Source: Kitagawia praeruptora
Taxonomy: Eukaryota > Streptophyta > Magnoliopsida > Apiales > Apiaceae
DNA length: 64,000 nt
Assembly (NCBI GenBank): GCA_037693485.1
Contig: CM075347.1
Span: 143,729,501 to 143,793,500 of the forward strand
Direction of reading: 5' to 3'
Shown here piece after piece: positions 22,656-33,410 of the stretch (its first letter is position 1; every line of letters begins with the position of its first letter). A program made the translations under genes and the position numbers. The notes beneath the pieces are model-generated. The model searched no databases. It saw nothing but the letters and a program-made list of their open reading frames with translations, and was not told the origin of the DNA.

Positions 22656-23550
22656 TGTTGGGATATTTTATTTAATTCAAACATATATCCTGTTATTCTA
22701 GTTATAGAAATAAATTGTTGATATGTCAAAATGATTTGGTCAATCGTAATTGAGAGATTATAGAAGTCTGAATACGTTTATCTTGAGCAGCAAGAATAAG
22801 ATATTATTGAGAGATTATAGGTGAGAAATTATAGGAGTCTTGAATATTAGAGGAGGTTCTTTCCGTGACAAGAGTAGGATAAAGTGTTACAACTGTAACA
22901 TCTTTGGGCACTATGCTTCAGAGTGTAGCAAACCACGATGGGAACGAGAGAGGAGACAAGAAGTAAACCTTGAAGTCATGGAGGATGAGGAACCTCCATT
23001 GTTATAAGTGTTGCCGGATGGGCACAGTAGTAGCCAAACGGGCTGGTGAATAAATAGTGCAAGACGGGTAAGTTAATAGTGCCAGACGGGCAAGTTAGTA
23101 GTGTCAGACGGACAAGACGAAAGCCATACGGGCCGATTGCCAGATGGGCAAAGTTGATTGCCAGATGGGCATAGAAGAAACAAACCTATAGTTTGAATTA
23201 AGGGAGAGATTGTTGGGATATTTTGTTTAATTCAAACATATATCATGTTATTCTAGTTATAGAAATAAATTGTTGATATGTCAACATGATTTGGTCAATC
23301 GTAATTGAGAGATTATAGGAGTCTGAATATGTTTATCTTGAGCAGCAAGAATAAGATATTATTGAGAGATTATAGGTGAGAAATTATAGCAGTCTTGAAT
23401 GTTGTTTTTCTATTTAAAAATGTAATCATATTATTTTATAATACAATGTAGTCTTTAGAGTATTTGGGTCTTGTACATATCAATTTTCCTCTTGCTTATT
23501 TTCATTATTGTTCTTGTTATTATGTTTCAGTTATTTGTTTAATTTCAACA
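22656..23550 (+). mobile_element. Internally deleted Ty1/copia element
   Basis: The left LTR starts TGTTGGGATATTTTA (22656) and is cut off at ~22845. The right LTR is complete (23211-23550), ending TTTCAACA. ATTTA flanks both sides (22651-22655, 23551-23555). Between them, 22860-23005 encodes a gag CCHC zinc knuckle, CYNCNIFGHYASEC, with a following acidic tail. AAGGGAGAGAT just before 23211 is the polypurine tract. About 150 bp of left LTR, the primer site, most of gag and all of pol are missing. Degenerate CAGACGGGCAAG repeats fill 23030-23170. Confidence 0.92.
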
Positions 23551-24020
23551 ATTTATTCAGTCCATAAAGCTTGAATATATCTACACACAATCACAATTAC
23601 ATGTGCACTATTTATTTACACTTTATTTGCTCATCTGATCACTCATTTCTAATACAAACTAGACATCTAGCCAGCAATATGGCTTCAGTACTAATGCACA
23701 AGATAACATCCATGACTCAAGTAGGGAGCAATAAGACTAAATTTACTCAATTATGTAATGCTATTATCAGAATTTTAAAAGAAACACTTAAAGCTAACAT
23801 AAAATGGCAGATGAATAGGTTGCAAACATTATACTTAAAGATTTGTAGTGAAACATAAAAAAATTGCAGTGGACTATTAGAGTATTAGGAAGTACTGAAG
23901 TAGAAATAGAAACAAACCGTGACTAAAATTTGGATAGGCCATGAAATTAAATTTTAAGCATTTTGTAATTCTTAAAATATATATGTATTATTTTTATAAC
24001 AAAATTTATATATTATATAA

Positions 24021-24761
24021 TCTATAACCTTTATTAATAAGCGAAATATCCTTTTAACGGTACCACTTTTTGGTTACACTATATTTTGATTTCACCATAT
24101 TTTGGTTTAACCCCTATAATCCTATTTCTACTATAATTATATTTATATGTTGTTTTCTTAATAAAATAGAAATCCTATTATAATTATAATTCTTTTATTA
24201 CAACTTTAAATAAAAAAAGTAGTTTCACTCCTACAATCATATTTCCGTTATAATTCTATATTATTTTTAAACAAAATAATAAAATTGAAATCCTATTATA
24301 ATTATAATACATTTTTTATCATAATTTAGAATCAAAAAATAATACGATCAATTCTCCGAAAGATTTTTCAAGTAGAACAAATAGAACATGTTTTTATACA
24401 CTATACACTACTTAGAACAATCTTTTCTGCGATTATATGTTATTTTTTTTAAAAAAACATAATAAAATTGAAATCTTATTATTATTATTATTATTCTTAT
24501 ATTGTATTAGCAATTTTTTTATTACAACTTAGAATAAAAAAAGTTTACGATCAATTATCTTAAATATTTAACTAAAACAACTTAAACGTGTTTCCATGCA
24601 CTTCTATTAAACAATCTAAGTTTATAGTTTGTTAATCGCATAAATTTTTTATGCAAAAAACATAGTTCTTTTTATAATTTTATAATATTTAATTAAATAA
24701 AAAAATAATACTTAATTAATATAAACCCTCGAGCCCGTCCTTCGCACGGGTTATCATCTAG
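24021..24761 (+). mobile_element. Non-autonomous Helitron (741 bp)
   Basis: Starts TCTATAACCTTTATTAATAAG after an A and ends with the hairpin CCCGTCCTTCGCACGGG followed by TTATCATCTAG, then T. TC at the 5' end, a hairpin about 10 bp before CTAG, and insertion between A and T are the Helitron hallmarks. It has no Rep/helicase ORF. It lies inside the hAT-like element, so it arrived later. Confidence 0.9.
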
Positions 24762-25252
24762 TATATATAATTATATAAATATATCATAATAATCGGTTCG
24801 GTTTCGGTTTTTTCGGTTCGGTTTCACTCTAAAACCGAAACCGGACCATTAGTATCGTTTTGGTTTTTCGGTTTTTCGATTTTAATTCGGTTCAGTTTTT
24901 ATCGATTTCGGTTCGGTTTCGGTTTTATTTCGGTTTTTCTACTCACCCCTAACTAATTGAACTTTCCTTCTTTTTTTTTTTGTATACCATTTTCTTGGAT
25001 TTAATTTTGGATTATCAATTTGAAGGAGATACATTGATGTGCTATGTATCCCAAAATTTTTACCAAAATGTTTTCCAAATGACATGACATGACAAGTGGT
25101 TAGTTTTAATTTGTGACGCATATATGTATGCATGCGGGATCTCATATTATTATTAGGAAAGTTACCATTTATTTATGTGACACATCAATTTTTGGGAAAA
25201 TTTTTGAAACAAATAGCATTTTCTTAATTCATGTTTTTTAATTGAGAATAAT

Positions 25253-25426
25253 GTTCCTGAGGTTACCTCAGGAACTTACCTGAGATAATCTTTATAAAAT
25301 AATTGGCCCCGTAGGGGCAATTTTGTAATAACTTAACATGGTCTTTTGTTTTTACAAAAATAACCTTATATTTGTATTATTTTTTTAATTAACTCAGGAA
25401 ACTTACCTGAGGTAACCTCAGGAAAA
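25253..25426. mobile_element. Small inverted-repeat element (CCTGAGGTTACCTCAGG)
   Basis: Both ends carry the palindrome CCTGAGGTTACCTCAGG with AACTTACCTGAG alongside, in inverted order. The core includes GGCCCCGTAGGGGCAA. 174 bp, no ORF. The superfamily is unknown. Confidence 0.7.
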
Positions 25427-26361
25427 GCAAGCCCTTTTTAATTTCATATGTTTTAGAGTCTTCTTTTTATTCAAGAGGGTAAAGACATATTTAATTAGCC
25501 ACTAAAATGCGAATCAAAATTTCATTCATGATGTTATAATAATTATAGATAAAATTCAGCATTCATTATATAGACTATATAGGATCTTACTCAAATGAGA
25601 ACCCCGATGAGATATGTAATGTACTTGTCAATGTAATTTATGTAATTTTGTATTATTGTTGCTACATTACATGCAACTACATTAATTTGTTCTTAAAATT
25701 AATACCCAATTATAATTTTATCTTTAGTTGTAATCACCAAAATTATCATTAAGTTTATTGGCAAAGATGCTGCAAAAAAGTATAGTTTTTATTAATATTG
25801 TTAATTTTTCAAAAGTTATTTTGTCACGATTTATATATTATTTTTTCCGAAATGAGATGGTTTTCGAATAATATGATCTCTGAATTAATAGGTGAATAAA
25901 CCAACAGAGTCCGTGAACAAATCTTAAAGGAACTCTGGGTTTGTGATGGCATTCACGTACGTATATATAAATGCATAACTGATCAATGAGTATTAAACTT
26001 CAAAAACGTTGTCGCATGAATACAACAATAAGATCACTCCAGTTTATAAACTCAGGCAAAAGAACGTTACGTACATTTCTCTATTTGTATACTACACACA
26101 CAATTTCTGTGCATATTATGTTTCTCAACTACGGACATTTCTGGTTAACAACTCTTACATATACATTCAATTCTCGTGAATCAGTGAGAGAACCAAGTAG
26201 GGGCTGATCAGTCCTCCAGCTAATTTCCAAAAAGTTGTGAGCAAATGAACCCACTCCACTCTAAAACGGCATTACAATTCTTGATGTTCTCCACGTAACA
26301 CATAATACGACCGGGTGTCGGGGTGTGTTACTTTTTTTTTCAACAATATACTTATATATAT
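25427..26361. other. Intergenic, possible foldback end
   Basis: At ~25578 CTATATAGGATCTTACTCAAATG then GAGAACCCC resembles the left end of the GAGAACC-type elements, but no matching right end was found. The rest is AT-rich and non-coding. Confidence 0.45.
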
Positions 26362-26751
26362 ATAGAGTCCCACTCTATAGAGAACCATCTTACGTGGAGA
26401 ACCGTGGAGAACCACTTAAAATGCATTAAAATTGTCCTTTATATAAGGCCCATGGCGGGGCCCCTTTACAAAAAAGTCTTATAATTCTACCCTCTATCCA
26501 TTTGTCAAAGAAAAAAAAAAGAAAAAAAAAAATTCACTGTTCACGTGATGACGTGGCAGTGGATTTCACTGGTTAACGGTGCTTCGCACCTTCTTGTACG
26601 GCGCTTCGCGCCTTTATCATTCTAAAGTTGTAAGGAATGGCAATCAATGGTAAAGGCAATAGACGATTGACGGGTGTGTCGAGAGCCTTCGGCCCTCATG
26701 ACTAACTAACTCATCCGTTTACTGTCTTAAATGCTTCGCATTTCCACGACA

Positions 26752-26794
<43 letters not shown>

Positions 26795-26945
26795 GATAGA
26801 GCCAATTATTTTAAGCATTTTTTGTGAAGGTACCCTTGGTGGGGTCCTTATATATAAAGCAATTTTAATGCATTTTAAGTGGTTCTCCACGGTTCTCCAC
26901 GTAACATGGTTCTCCATGGAACAATGGCCTATATATATATAGGCA
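26362..26945. mobile_element. Foldback element G (GAGAACC family) with hairpin-rich cargo
   Basis: The outer arms GAGTCCCACTCTATAGAGAACC and GTGGAGAACCACTTAAAATGC, with their complements, match element B2. The inner poly-A arm leads to the apex TTCACTGTTCACGTGATGACG, TGGCAGTGGATTTCAC, then the cargo block 26578-26750, then a poly-T run of about 30. The cargo is shared with element D, whose outer arms are of the other family. Confidence 0.82.
26578..26750 (-). other. Four-mini-hairpin cargo block, copy 2
   Basis: Reverse complement of 10727-10915 with only about three differences seen. The hairpins read GGTGC-TTC-GCACC (26578-26590), GGCGC-TTC-GCGCC (26600-26612), GAGAGCC-TTC-GGCCCTC (26681-26697) and AAATGC-TTC-GCATTT (26729-26743). 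All four pairings are kept, including the single mismatch in the second one. No ORF. Confidence 0.8.
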
Positions 26946-26947
26946 TT

Positions 26948-27325
26948 TGCTCCATACAGAATACTCTTATATAACAAACAATAAAGAACACTATAAAATC
27001 ATTTATTCCAATAGATCCATTGGCCCTGCCAGGGGCACCCAATACAAAAAATTCTTATTTTTTTAGGCTCTATCCATCCAGCAAAAAAAAAAAAAAAAAA
27101 AATTTGAAAATTTACTGTTCATCAATGACGTCATGATGACGTCATCAGTGACGTCATCGATGAACAGTAAATTTTAAATTTTTTTTTTTTTTTGCTGGAT
27201 GGATAGAGCCTAAAAAAATAAGAATTTTTTGTATTGGGTGCCCCTGGCGGGGCCAATGGATCTATTAAGTGTTCTTTGTTGTTTGTTATATAAGGTGTTT
27301 GCTATGGAGTCCAACCCATATATAT
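26948..27325. mobile_element. Foldback element H in the lipase copy 2 promoter
   Basis: The left arm is GAACACTATAAAATC, GATCCATTGGCCCTGCCAGG, GGCACCCAATACAAAAAATTC and GGCTCTATCCATCCAGC. The right arm is almost its perfect complement, ending TTGTATTGGGTGCCCC, TGGCGGGGCCAATGGATC and AAGTGTTCTTTGTTG. The arms pair over about 150 bp. The apex (27110-27175) holds three TGACGTCA octamers. The element ends about 100 bp before the start codon of lipase copy 2. Confidence 0.85.
27126..27156. promoter_or_regulatory. Three TGACGTCA octamers at the foldback apex
   Basis: TGACGTCA occurs at 27126-27133, 27137-27144 and 27149-27156, so starts are 11 and 12 bp apart, near one helical turn. This palindrome is a known binding site for plant bZIP factors (TGA type). 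It lies about 270-300 bp upstream of the lipase copy 2 ATG. A regulatory effect is inferred only. Confidence 0.55.
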
Positions 27326-27422
27326 ATATTCTACTTAACACATTTATATATACACTGACACTCTTAATTAACTACAAAAGTTGTCCATTAATTAGGTTTA
27401 GTTATAAATATACTAAATCCCA

Positions 27423-30400
27423 ATGGCTTTGCATGGATGGTTGCTAGTCATAAGTAGCGTTATAGTAACAATGAGTCTAGTAAACAGCGAAATACCAAAA
27501 GCTTCTCCTCAGGACATTGCAGGAGTCCCTCATACTATATGTTCCGGCGACTTCAGCTATACCAAAGGTTACCGATGCCAGGACTATGACGTAAGTAATT
27601 ATTAATTTCATAACTTCATCGCCACACTACAAGGAAACAGGGCTTTTCCGACTACAGAATTAGTCGGATTAAGCCTCATTCAGTTTATGACACTTGTAAC
27701 CGACCATATGCCCCTGTTGGAAATGGTCTGATCGGTTGTGTCATAATAATTTTGACCAAAAAATCAAGAAAATTAAACTAGAAAAAAAAATTCATATTTG
27801 TTATAAAAAAATATTATAATTTGGTGTTATAGGTGATAACCGAGGATGGGTATATATTAAGATTGTGGAGGTTCCGGGAAGGTCGAACAGAAGAGAGTAA
27901 AATGGAAGGGAAAGTGAAACAGCCAGTCTTCATTCAACATGGGGTAATGATGGTAATTGCAGCTAACCTAAGAACAAGAAGAGAGTATTAATTAATTACT
28001 GTTAGTCTCTAATTAATTTAAATTAAATTATTTCTACGAAGATTCAAATCTCCTTTGAACAATTATATTTCAACTTTTATTTTGCAGAATGGACAATGTT
28101 GGTTTATAGTAAGCCATGCGGATCAAGCTTTGCCACTAGTACTTGTAGAACAAGGCTATGATGTTTGGGTCTCTAATTCCAGGGGCACCACGTTTAGCCA
28201 ACGACACGTGTCGTCAAATAGTTTGTCATCAAATAATTTGAGTTTACCGGCTGTATGTTGTTTTAGTTATTTGAATGTCATAGTTGTTTTCGAATAAAAT
28301 TAAAAAAAAATTACGTACTGATTTTGTTTTGTTACAGAATTATTGGGATTTTACATACTCAGAAATGGCAAAATATGATTTACCAGCTTTTTTAAATTTC
28401 GTCAACCTAGAAACAGGACAAAAGGTCCATTACATTGGTCATTCCCAGGTACGTACAAATTACAATTACAATTACTATAATTTATTTTGTGTAATCCTAC
28501 GCTTATACAAAGGGTTAAATATCATGTACATAATTGCTTACATCTAGATATAAAGTTGATCATTCTTTGCAATTTGACTCAAGTTAATAATCAATTTCTT
28601 ATTTTTGTTCAAAACGTTAAAGTCAACTATTTTTTAGGTCAAACAAAACATTTTTCATCATTAACTCCGTTATCTATGAGTTGGCATTGACATGGTAATT
28701 TGTGGATGCTCACTAATTTGCTGAGTTGGACAACTTGAATTCAATCACAAAACATAATTAAAAACCTAATATATACATAGTAGTATTATGTCAAAATGTT
28801 GTTGAACGAATCATAGGATTTTCGAATTTCAACATCTCCAAATGTTATGTCTTCAATGAATTGGAGTAATTTCAGAAATCAAAGAATAATTGAAGAAAAC
28901 TCATATGAACCTAGTTTTGAAAACTTCTCAATCAATCAATCAATTGAATACGTTTTTGTTGAATTAAACATAATGTTTTATTAATTTTATCAACTTTAAA
29001 TGATATAACTACAAAAAATTGAAATAATATTAAAAAATTGATAAGAAATCGAAGCTTAGTGAATGAACCCTAACTTTATATGATATTATATATATATATA
29101 TATATAGAAACCGTATATGTATACTTACTTACATATTATAACTATTGAATAGTCATATCATAATGTTGACCATTAAAAAAAAGTTGATTTTAACGTTTTG
29201 AACAAAAATAAGAAGTGAATGATTAACTTGATGAGTCAGAATTATAAAAGTGATCAACTTGATATATTTGGATGCAATCGTGTACTCGATATTTAACCCC
29301 TTATACAAAGTGTGTGTATAGGTGTGTTCATTCCAAGAATCCTAATTTACATGTATCATTGTATGGTATGGTACAATAAACGTTTGTTGTGGACCCGGAT
29401 CCTTAATAGGGAACTATATATGATAATTGACAGGGAACTATGATGATGTTTGCTATATTTACAGGGAACTACGATGATGTTTGCTGCCTTCTCTATATGG
29501 AAAGTAGAAGAGAGGATAAAATCAGCTACAATGGTATCACCGGTTGTTTACTTAAACCATATGCCTTTTGGACTTGTCAATATATTAGCCAAAGCCTATA
29601 TTGGTGAAGTATGTTTATCGTTAATCTCTTTTACTTCGAATTAGCATTGTTTTACATATATTTCTTTCTTCGGAACCTTAAAGAGTTTATCTAATCGGAC
29701 ATAATTAAGCCTATAAACTGTTTAGGTGATTGAAGAGAACAATATTATAGATTAAAGATATTGTGTTTTCCTTACTCATCAACATATGATCATGAATTCG
29801 GAAATTTGATAAGTGGATGGATTGATCGATTATTGCATGATTTTGTGATGAACAGATTGCTGGAACTTTTGGGGTATGGGACCTCAATATATTGGTGTAA
29901 GAATACATTATAATTATAAGTCATGGCGTGGCTATATATAGAGTACATAGAATTAAATTAATAAAGAAAGATTAATCTATCTTCTTGGATCAATTTCTGC
30001 AGAGAGCCACTAGGCACCATTATTCGAGCTCTTTGTGATGTTCCAGGTGTAGATTGCTTCGGTTGGATCGTTTCACTCTTTACGGGTAATTACGCAATTT
30101 CATCACTCCATGCTAAACTGCTAGCTCAGGAGTTAGCTTATCACTGCTTTTAGGGGTCTCAAAGTGGATCCCGAAATAGTTTTCAAATGCCAAGTTTTTA
30201 ACTTTTCATTGATAGGAGTAAGATAATTTTGTGCTTATGATTATCTTGAATTCGTGAAGGCATGAATTGCTGCATGAATACTTCAACTATTGAGCAGTGG
30301 TTCGGAACCCAACCACAACCTACACCAATCAAGAACTTGGTGCACTGGGCTCAAGGTCAGTAACGCGCACATTATTTTTCATCTTTTAAATATAAGATGA

Positions 30401-30938
30401 TCGGTATATTTCTTATAACAACTGAAATTATCTACCAAAGAAGTGTAGTTTTTAGCTTGAACATGAGTCAATGACGGATCATAAGAATGAAATTAAAATA
30501 CCAAATCTTATTAATCAAGAATATATTTGTGTAAGAATATCATCATGCGTTTGATCTTGTTGGCTTCCTTGCAAACCAGTAATCTTCATTTAGTTTTCTT
30601 AGACACTACCTGATTATGTAGGTGTACGGAAACAAGTGTTTGCACAATATGACTATGGTGATCCAGCCACAAACTTGGAACATTACGGGAAACCAGAGCC
30701 TCCTCCTTATGATCTCCTAAAAATTCCAAAGGATTTTCCACTCTTCCTCATTTATGGTGGCCAAGATACGCTTTCTATTAGAAAGGACGTTCACATTTTG
30801 CTTGGTAAATTAGGATCACAGCGTAATATTCGCGAGCTTTACATCGATAATTATGCCCATTTAGATTTCCTTGAAGGAATTACTGCAAAAGATCTTGTTT
30901 ATCCAGATATTATCAATTTTATCAAAGGAATACCTTAA
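27423..30938 (+). CDS. Acid-lipase-family triacylglycerol lipase, copy 2 (nine exons, 414 aa)
   Basis: Exons: 27423-27590, 27833-27952, 28088-28252, 28338-28448, 29465-29608, 29856-29896, 30003-30085, 30260-30355, 30622-30938. The total is 1,245 nt, in frame; exons 4 to 9 have exactly the same lengths as in copy 1. The N-terminus MALHGWLLVISSVIV is signal-peptide-like. The family motif is CSGDFSYTKGYRCQDYD. The nucleophile elbow GHSQG gives Ser187, with Asp358 (YGGQD) and His389 (NYAHLD), so the triad is complete. Exon 3 is seven codons longer than in copy 1 because of a Ser/Asn/Leu-rich insert after RHVSS. The exon 9 acceptor at 30619-30621 is required: the upstream AG at 30601-30602 would run into TGA. 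The acceptor of exon 5 is preceded by decoy copies (29402-29464). Its compact introns suggest this is the best-preserved member of the cluster. Confidence 0.9.
27625..27760 (+). mobile_element. CACTA 5' terminus, lone end
   Basis: CACTACAAGGAAACAGGGCTT followed by TTCCGACTACAGAATTAGTCGG and ACCGACCATATGCCCC is a CACTA left end with its subterminal words. No matching right end is seen within intron 1 of lipase copy 2, so it is a truncated remnant. Confidence 0.6.
29402..29490 (+). repeat. Triplicated exon 5 splice-acceptor region
   Basis: AG|GGAACTA occurs three times: at ~29408, at 29432-29440 followed by TGATGATGTTTGCT, and at 29463-29471 followed by CGATGATGTTTGCTGCC. Only the last keeps the frame with exon 4; the middle one is 31 nt upstream and would shift the frame. 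It looks like slippage duplication across an intron-exon border. Confidence 0.85.
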
Positions 30939-31659
30939 TAGAAATGTATGTTTAGTTGTTAATTTGTCAACGTACCGGATGTTGTGTAAACGAACCTTTC
31001 GGGGTAAAAATTGTTCTACATTTATTAGTGTCACGTCAGAATAAAACGTTGAGTAGTTAGCTTTAATTAACCTCTTGTTCCCAAGTGTTTCTCTTTTTCT
31101 GCAAATATACAGATATGCAGCTGAATGCTCATTTCGCAGTTAGTCATCATCATATATGTGCCATTCATGATATAATGAAGTTGTCTTTCACAAAAAAGAA
31201 TATGATACCACTTCGGTTTTTTATGTGGACGATTAATGAACATCCTTCATGATTTTATTTTTTTTGAGGGTTCCTTCATGAAATAGAGAATCTATGCTTT
31301 AGTTTGTTGAACACTGATCTTACAATTCATTTTTTCCTTCTTCACTAGTATCTAAAATCAATAACGCCAATCCAATGCTTTACTGCAAATGTAACATATC
31401 TAGGCCATCTTCAGCCACTCAAATAATTCATTAGAGGCATCAAGAAATTGAAATTAATGAATGGAAAATAAATTACCAGATTGTTGTTGTGAGAATAAAT
31501 TTCTTCATGAGTCCAACGTATTTCGAATGGAGGTTATTAGCTCATAAAAGACAGAAGCAGGCCTCACAACTTTTCTGCGACTCAAGGATACATTCTGGCA
31601 TCGCTTTGGAACCAGACGCCTATGATAACTAATGCGTCAGCTCAAACTTCTCCGTTGGT
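30939..31659. other. Intergenic, no gene seen
   Basis: 3' flank of lipase copy 2. No exons 1 to 8 of the downstream relic were found here. Confidence 0.5.
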
Positions 31660-31788
31660 TTTTAATGAGTCGCATATAACACTATGATTACAGCAATCCA
31701 GCCACGATTATTGAGCATTATAGAGTAGCAGAGTCTCCTGATTTCGATCTCCAGAAAATTCCAAAGATTTTCCTCTCTACATCATTTA

Positions 31789-32034
31789 CACTGTGTTCCA
31801 GAATTTTGTAGAGAAAAGAAAAGAATGGAAAATGATTCATTTTCTTTTCTTCTCAAATCTTTCCAAAAGTGGGAAGAAGATTTTGGAGACAAATATAAAG
31901 AGAATTTCTTCCCTAATCTTTAGCTTTCTTTTTTCTTCTTTCCAAAAAAATTATTCTGGAACAAGGTGTGGAAATTACTTATTACTTTTCTTTTCTTTTC
32001 TTTTCTTTCCAAAATATTTTTCTGGAACACAGTG
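31789..32034. mobile_element. MITE with CACTGTGTTCCAGAA ends
   Basis: Perfect 15-bp inverted ends CACTGTGTTCCAGAA / TTCTGGAACACAGTG and a TTA duplication (31786-31788, 32035-32037). The interior is rich in TTTTCTTTTC. A 3-bp TTA duplication fits PIF/Harbinger (Tourist) elements, though the terminal bases are CACTG, so the assignment is uncertain. Confidence 0.88.
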
Positions 32035-32111
32035 TTAGGGTGGCAAAGATATACTTGCTGTCTAGAAGGATATTTATAATTTGCTCAATAGTTTAAGAGC
32101 GCATTATAATA

Positions 32112-32382
32112 CTCCCTCCGTTTCAAATTAGTAGTTCATTTTCAAAAAAAATACGCATATTAAGAAACTCAATACTGATAATCTAATTCCATATATATGT
32201 ACCCAAATTTATTGCAGTAGTCAAAAAAATAAGTACATAAAATTAATCTTAGAAATTAAAACTCAAGCATAATATGGAAAGTTTAAGTAATTAAAAAATG
32301 ACCTTGAAAATAGAAGTGAGACAACTACTTTGTAACAAAAATATTTTTTGAAAATGGACTAATAATTTGAAACGGAGGGAAG
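32112..32382. mobile_element. Stowaway MITE (Tc1/mariner)
   Basis: Ends CTCCCTCCGTTTCAAATTA and TAATTTGAAACGGAGGGAAG with TA on each side. CTCCCTCCGTTTC is the textbook Stowaway terminus. Length about 271 bp, non-coding. Confidence 0.94.
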
Positions 32383-32482
32383 TATTTGCGAGTTTTACAT
32401 TGACAATTATGCTCATTTTGATTTTATCAAAGGGATGAATATAAAAGAGATCTTTTACGATGTTGTTGTTAACTTTATAGAG

Positions 32483-32737
32483 CCAACAACATGTTGGTGC
32501 AGTGGTTGAGCCACTGGCCTCCTTTGAAGGAGGTCAGGGGTTCGACTCCTGCGTGTGCGTGAGTTTCCTAGTTTGTATTAGGTTTCCTTTCTGAATGTAT
32601 TTGTATTTTCTGTATTTGTAATTCTGTACTTGGCCGGGGGTCCTTCAGATAGGGGCATGGTCTGCGTACATTCACCCTCCTCAGACACCACTTTGAGTGG
32701 TATTATAACTGAGTAAGTCTTGTTGTTGTTTTTTTTT
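32483..32737 (+). mobile_element. Au-like SINE with 15-bp target duplication
   Basis: The 5' part holds pol III promoter boxes: an A-box-like TGGTGCAGTGGTTGAGCC and a B-box GGGTTCGACTCC. The body GGGGCATGGTCTGCGTACAT, TCACCCTCCTCAGAC and a 3' end in TTGTTGTTTTTTTTT resemble the plant Au SINE family. GTTAACTTTATAGAG occurs on both sides (32468-32482, 32738-32752), a perfect 15-bp duplication. It sits four codons before the end of the lipase relic. Confidence 0.93.
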
Positions 32738-33079
32738 GTTAACTTTATAGAGGGAATACCTTGACATATGTGTGCATAATTTTTACTTTGTTGAACCCGT
32801 TGAAACGTTTATTAACATCACTGTGATAGTTGCGTAAACCTGCGCATAAAGTTATAAAATGCAGTAAACGATCAAGCCTTGTAAATTATATTATTCTGCT
32901 CTTAATTTTATATACAAAAATTTAAATTTATATCAAGTACAATTGCAGATTGATAGTATTCTGCTTGCACACAAAACAGTAATGAGGTTGAGATTGGATA
33001 TATGTGGATTACGAATTACATAAGAGTGATGGAGGCGTCCACGATTTTTCTGACACGGTTACAATTATAGCTAAGATAG

Positions 33080-33410
33080 CACTACAAAAAAAATGCACAT
33101 TTCTGACCATCAAATTCGGTCAAAAATGAGTTTACTTGGTCGGAAATAACGTCAAAACCGACCACAAACCGATTGTATGAATGGTCGGTTAAAACATGGT
33201 CTTAAATGACCATTCGATCGGTAATAATTGTTATTTTTGACTGTCGTCCTATTGTCATATGATCGGTTTTGACGTCATTGGTCGATTATGAGTTGGTCGG
33301 AAATGATAGTGATGTGGATATTGGAACCCAATTATTTCATAAGCTATCGTTTCCGACCAATCTTTGTTGGTCAGATTTGTGACGATCAGAAATGTGCGCT
33401 TTTTTTAGTG
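33080..33410. mobile_element. CACTA-like MITE in the DC1 pseudogene
   Basis: Left end CACTACAAAAAAAATGCACAT, right end ATGTGCGCTTTTTTTAGTG, with GGTCGGAAAT / ATTTCCGACC words inside. About 331 bp without an ORF. It interrupts the DC1 3' coding end; ATA occurs near both borders, but one extra G on the left prevents a clean duplication call. Confidence 0.75.

Larger units (their letters stand above)
22365..24951. mobile_element. hAT-like non-autonomous element with nested insertions
   Basis: The left end TAAGGGAGAACACGG and right end CTACTCACCCCTAA are imperfect inverted repeats. Both subterminal zones are packed with GGTTCGGTTTCGGTT / AACCGAAACCG words. The flanks GCTAATTG (22357-22364) and ACTAATTG (24952-24959) agree at seven of eight bases, as expected for a hAT duplication. 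Without the nested copia (22656-23550) and Helitron (24021-24761) it shrinks to about 0.95 kb. No transposase is visible. Confidence 0.82.
31660..32764 (+). pseudogene. Lipase last-exon relic broken by three transposons
   Basis: Four pieces align in order with exon 9 of copies 1 and 2. 31676-31786 resembles YDYGNPATNLEHY and then FDLQKIPK. 32038-32105 covers the GGQD and LLN-LR part, with a TAG stop after LAV. 32385-32482 encodes EFYIDNYAHFDFIKGM. 32753-32764 encodes GIP and the stop codon. The gaps are exactly an inverted-repeat MITE, a Stowaway MITE and a SINE, each with its own target duplication. The catalytic-His context (NYAHFD) survives, and the Asp position reads GKD. No upstream exons are visible. 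This is a dead fourth member of the lipase cluster, 0.7 kb after copy 2. Confidence 0.9.

Noticed and set aside
23571..23858. 95-residue ORF after the copia remnant as hAT transposase
   Set aside because: No hAT dimerisation or BED-finger motif is visible; the composition fits random AT-rich DNA.
32483..32737. A genuine tRNA gene at the A-box/B-box
   Set aside because: No cloverleaf, and the long 3' body, T-rich tail and 15-bp duplication identify a SINE.
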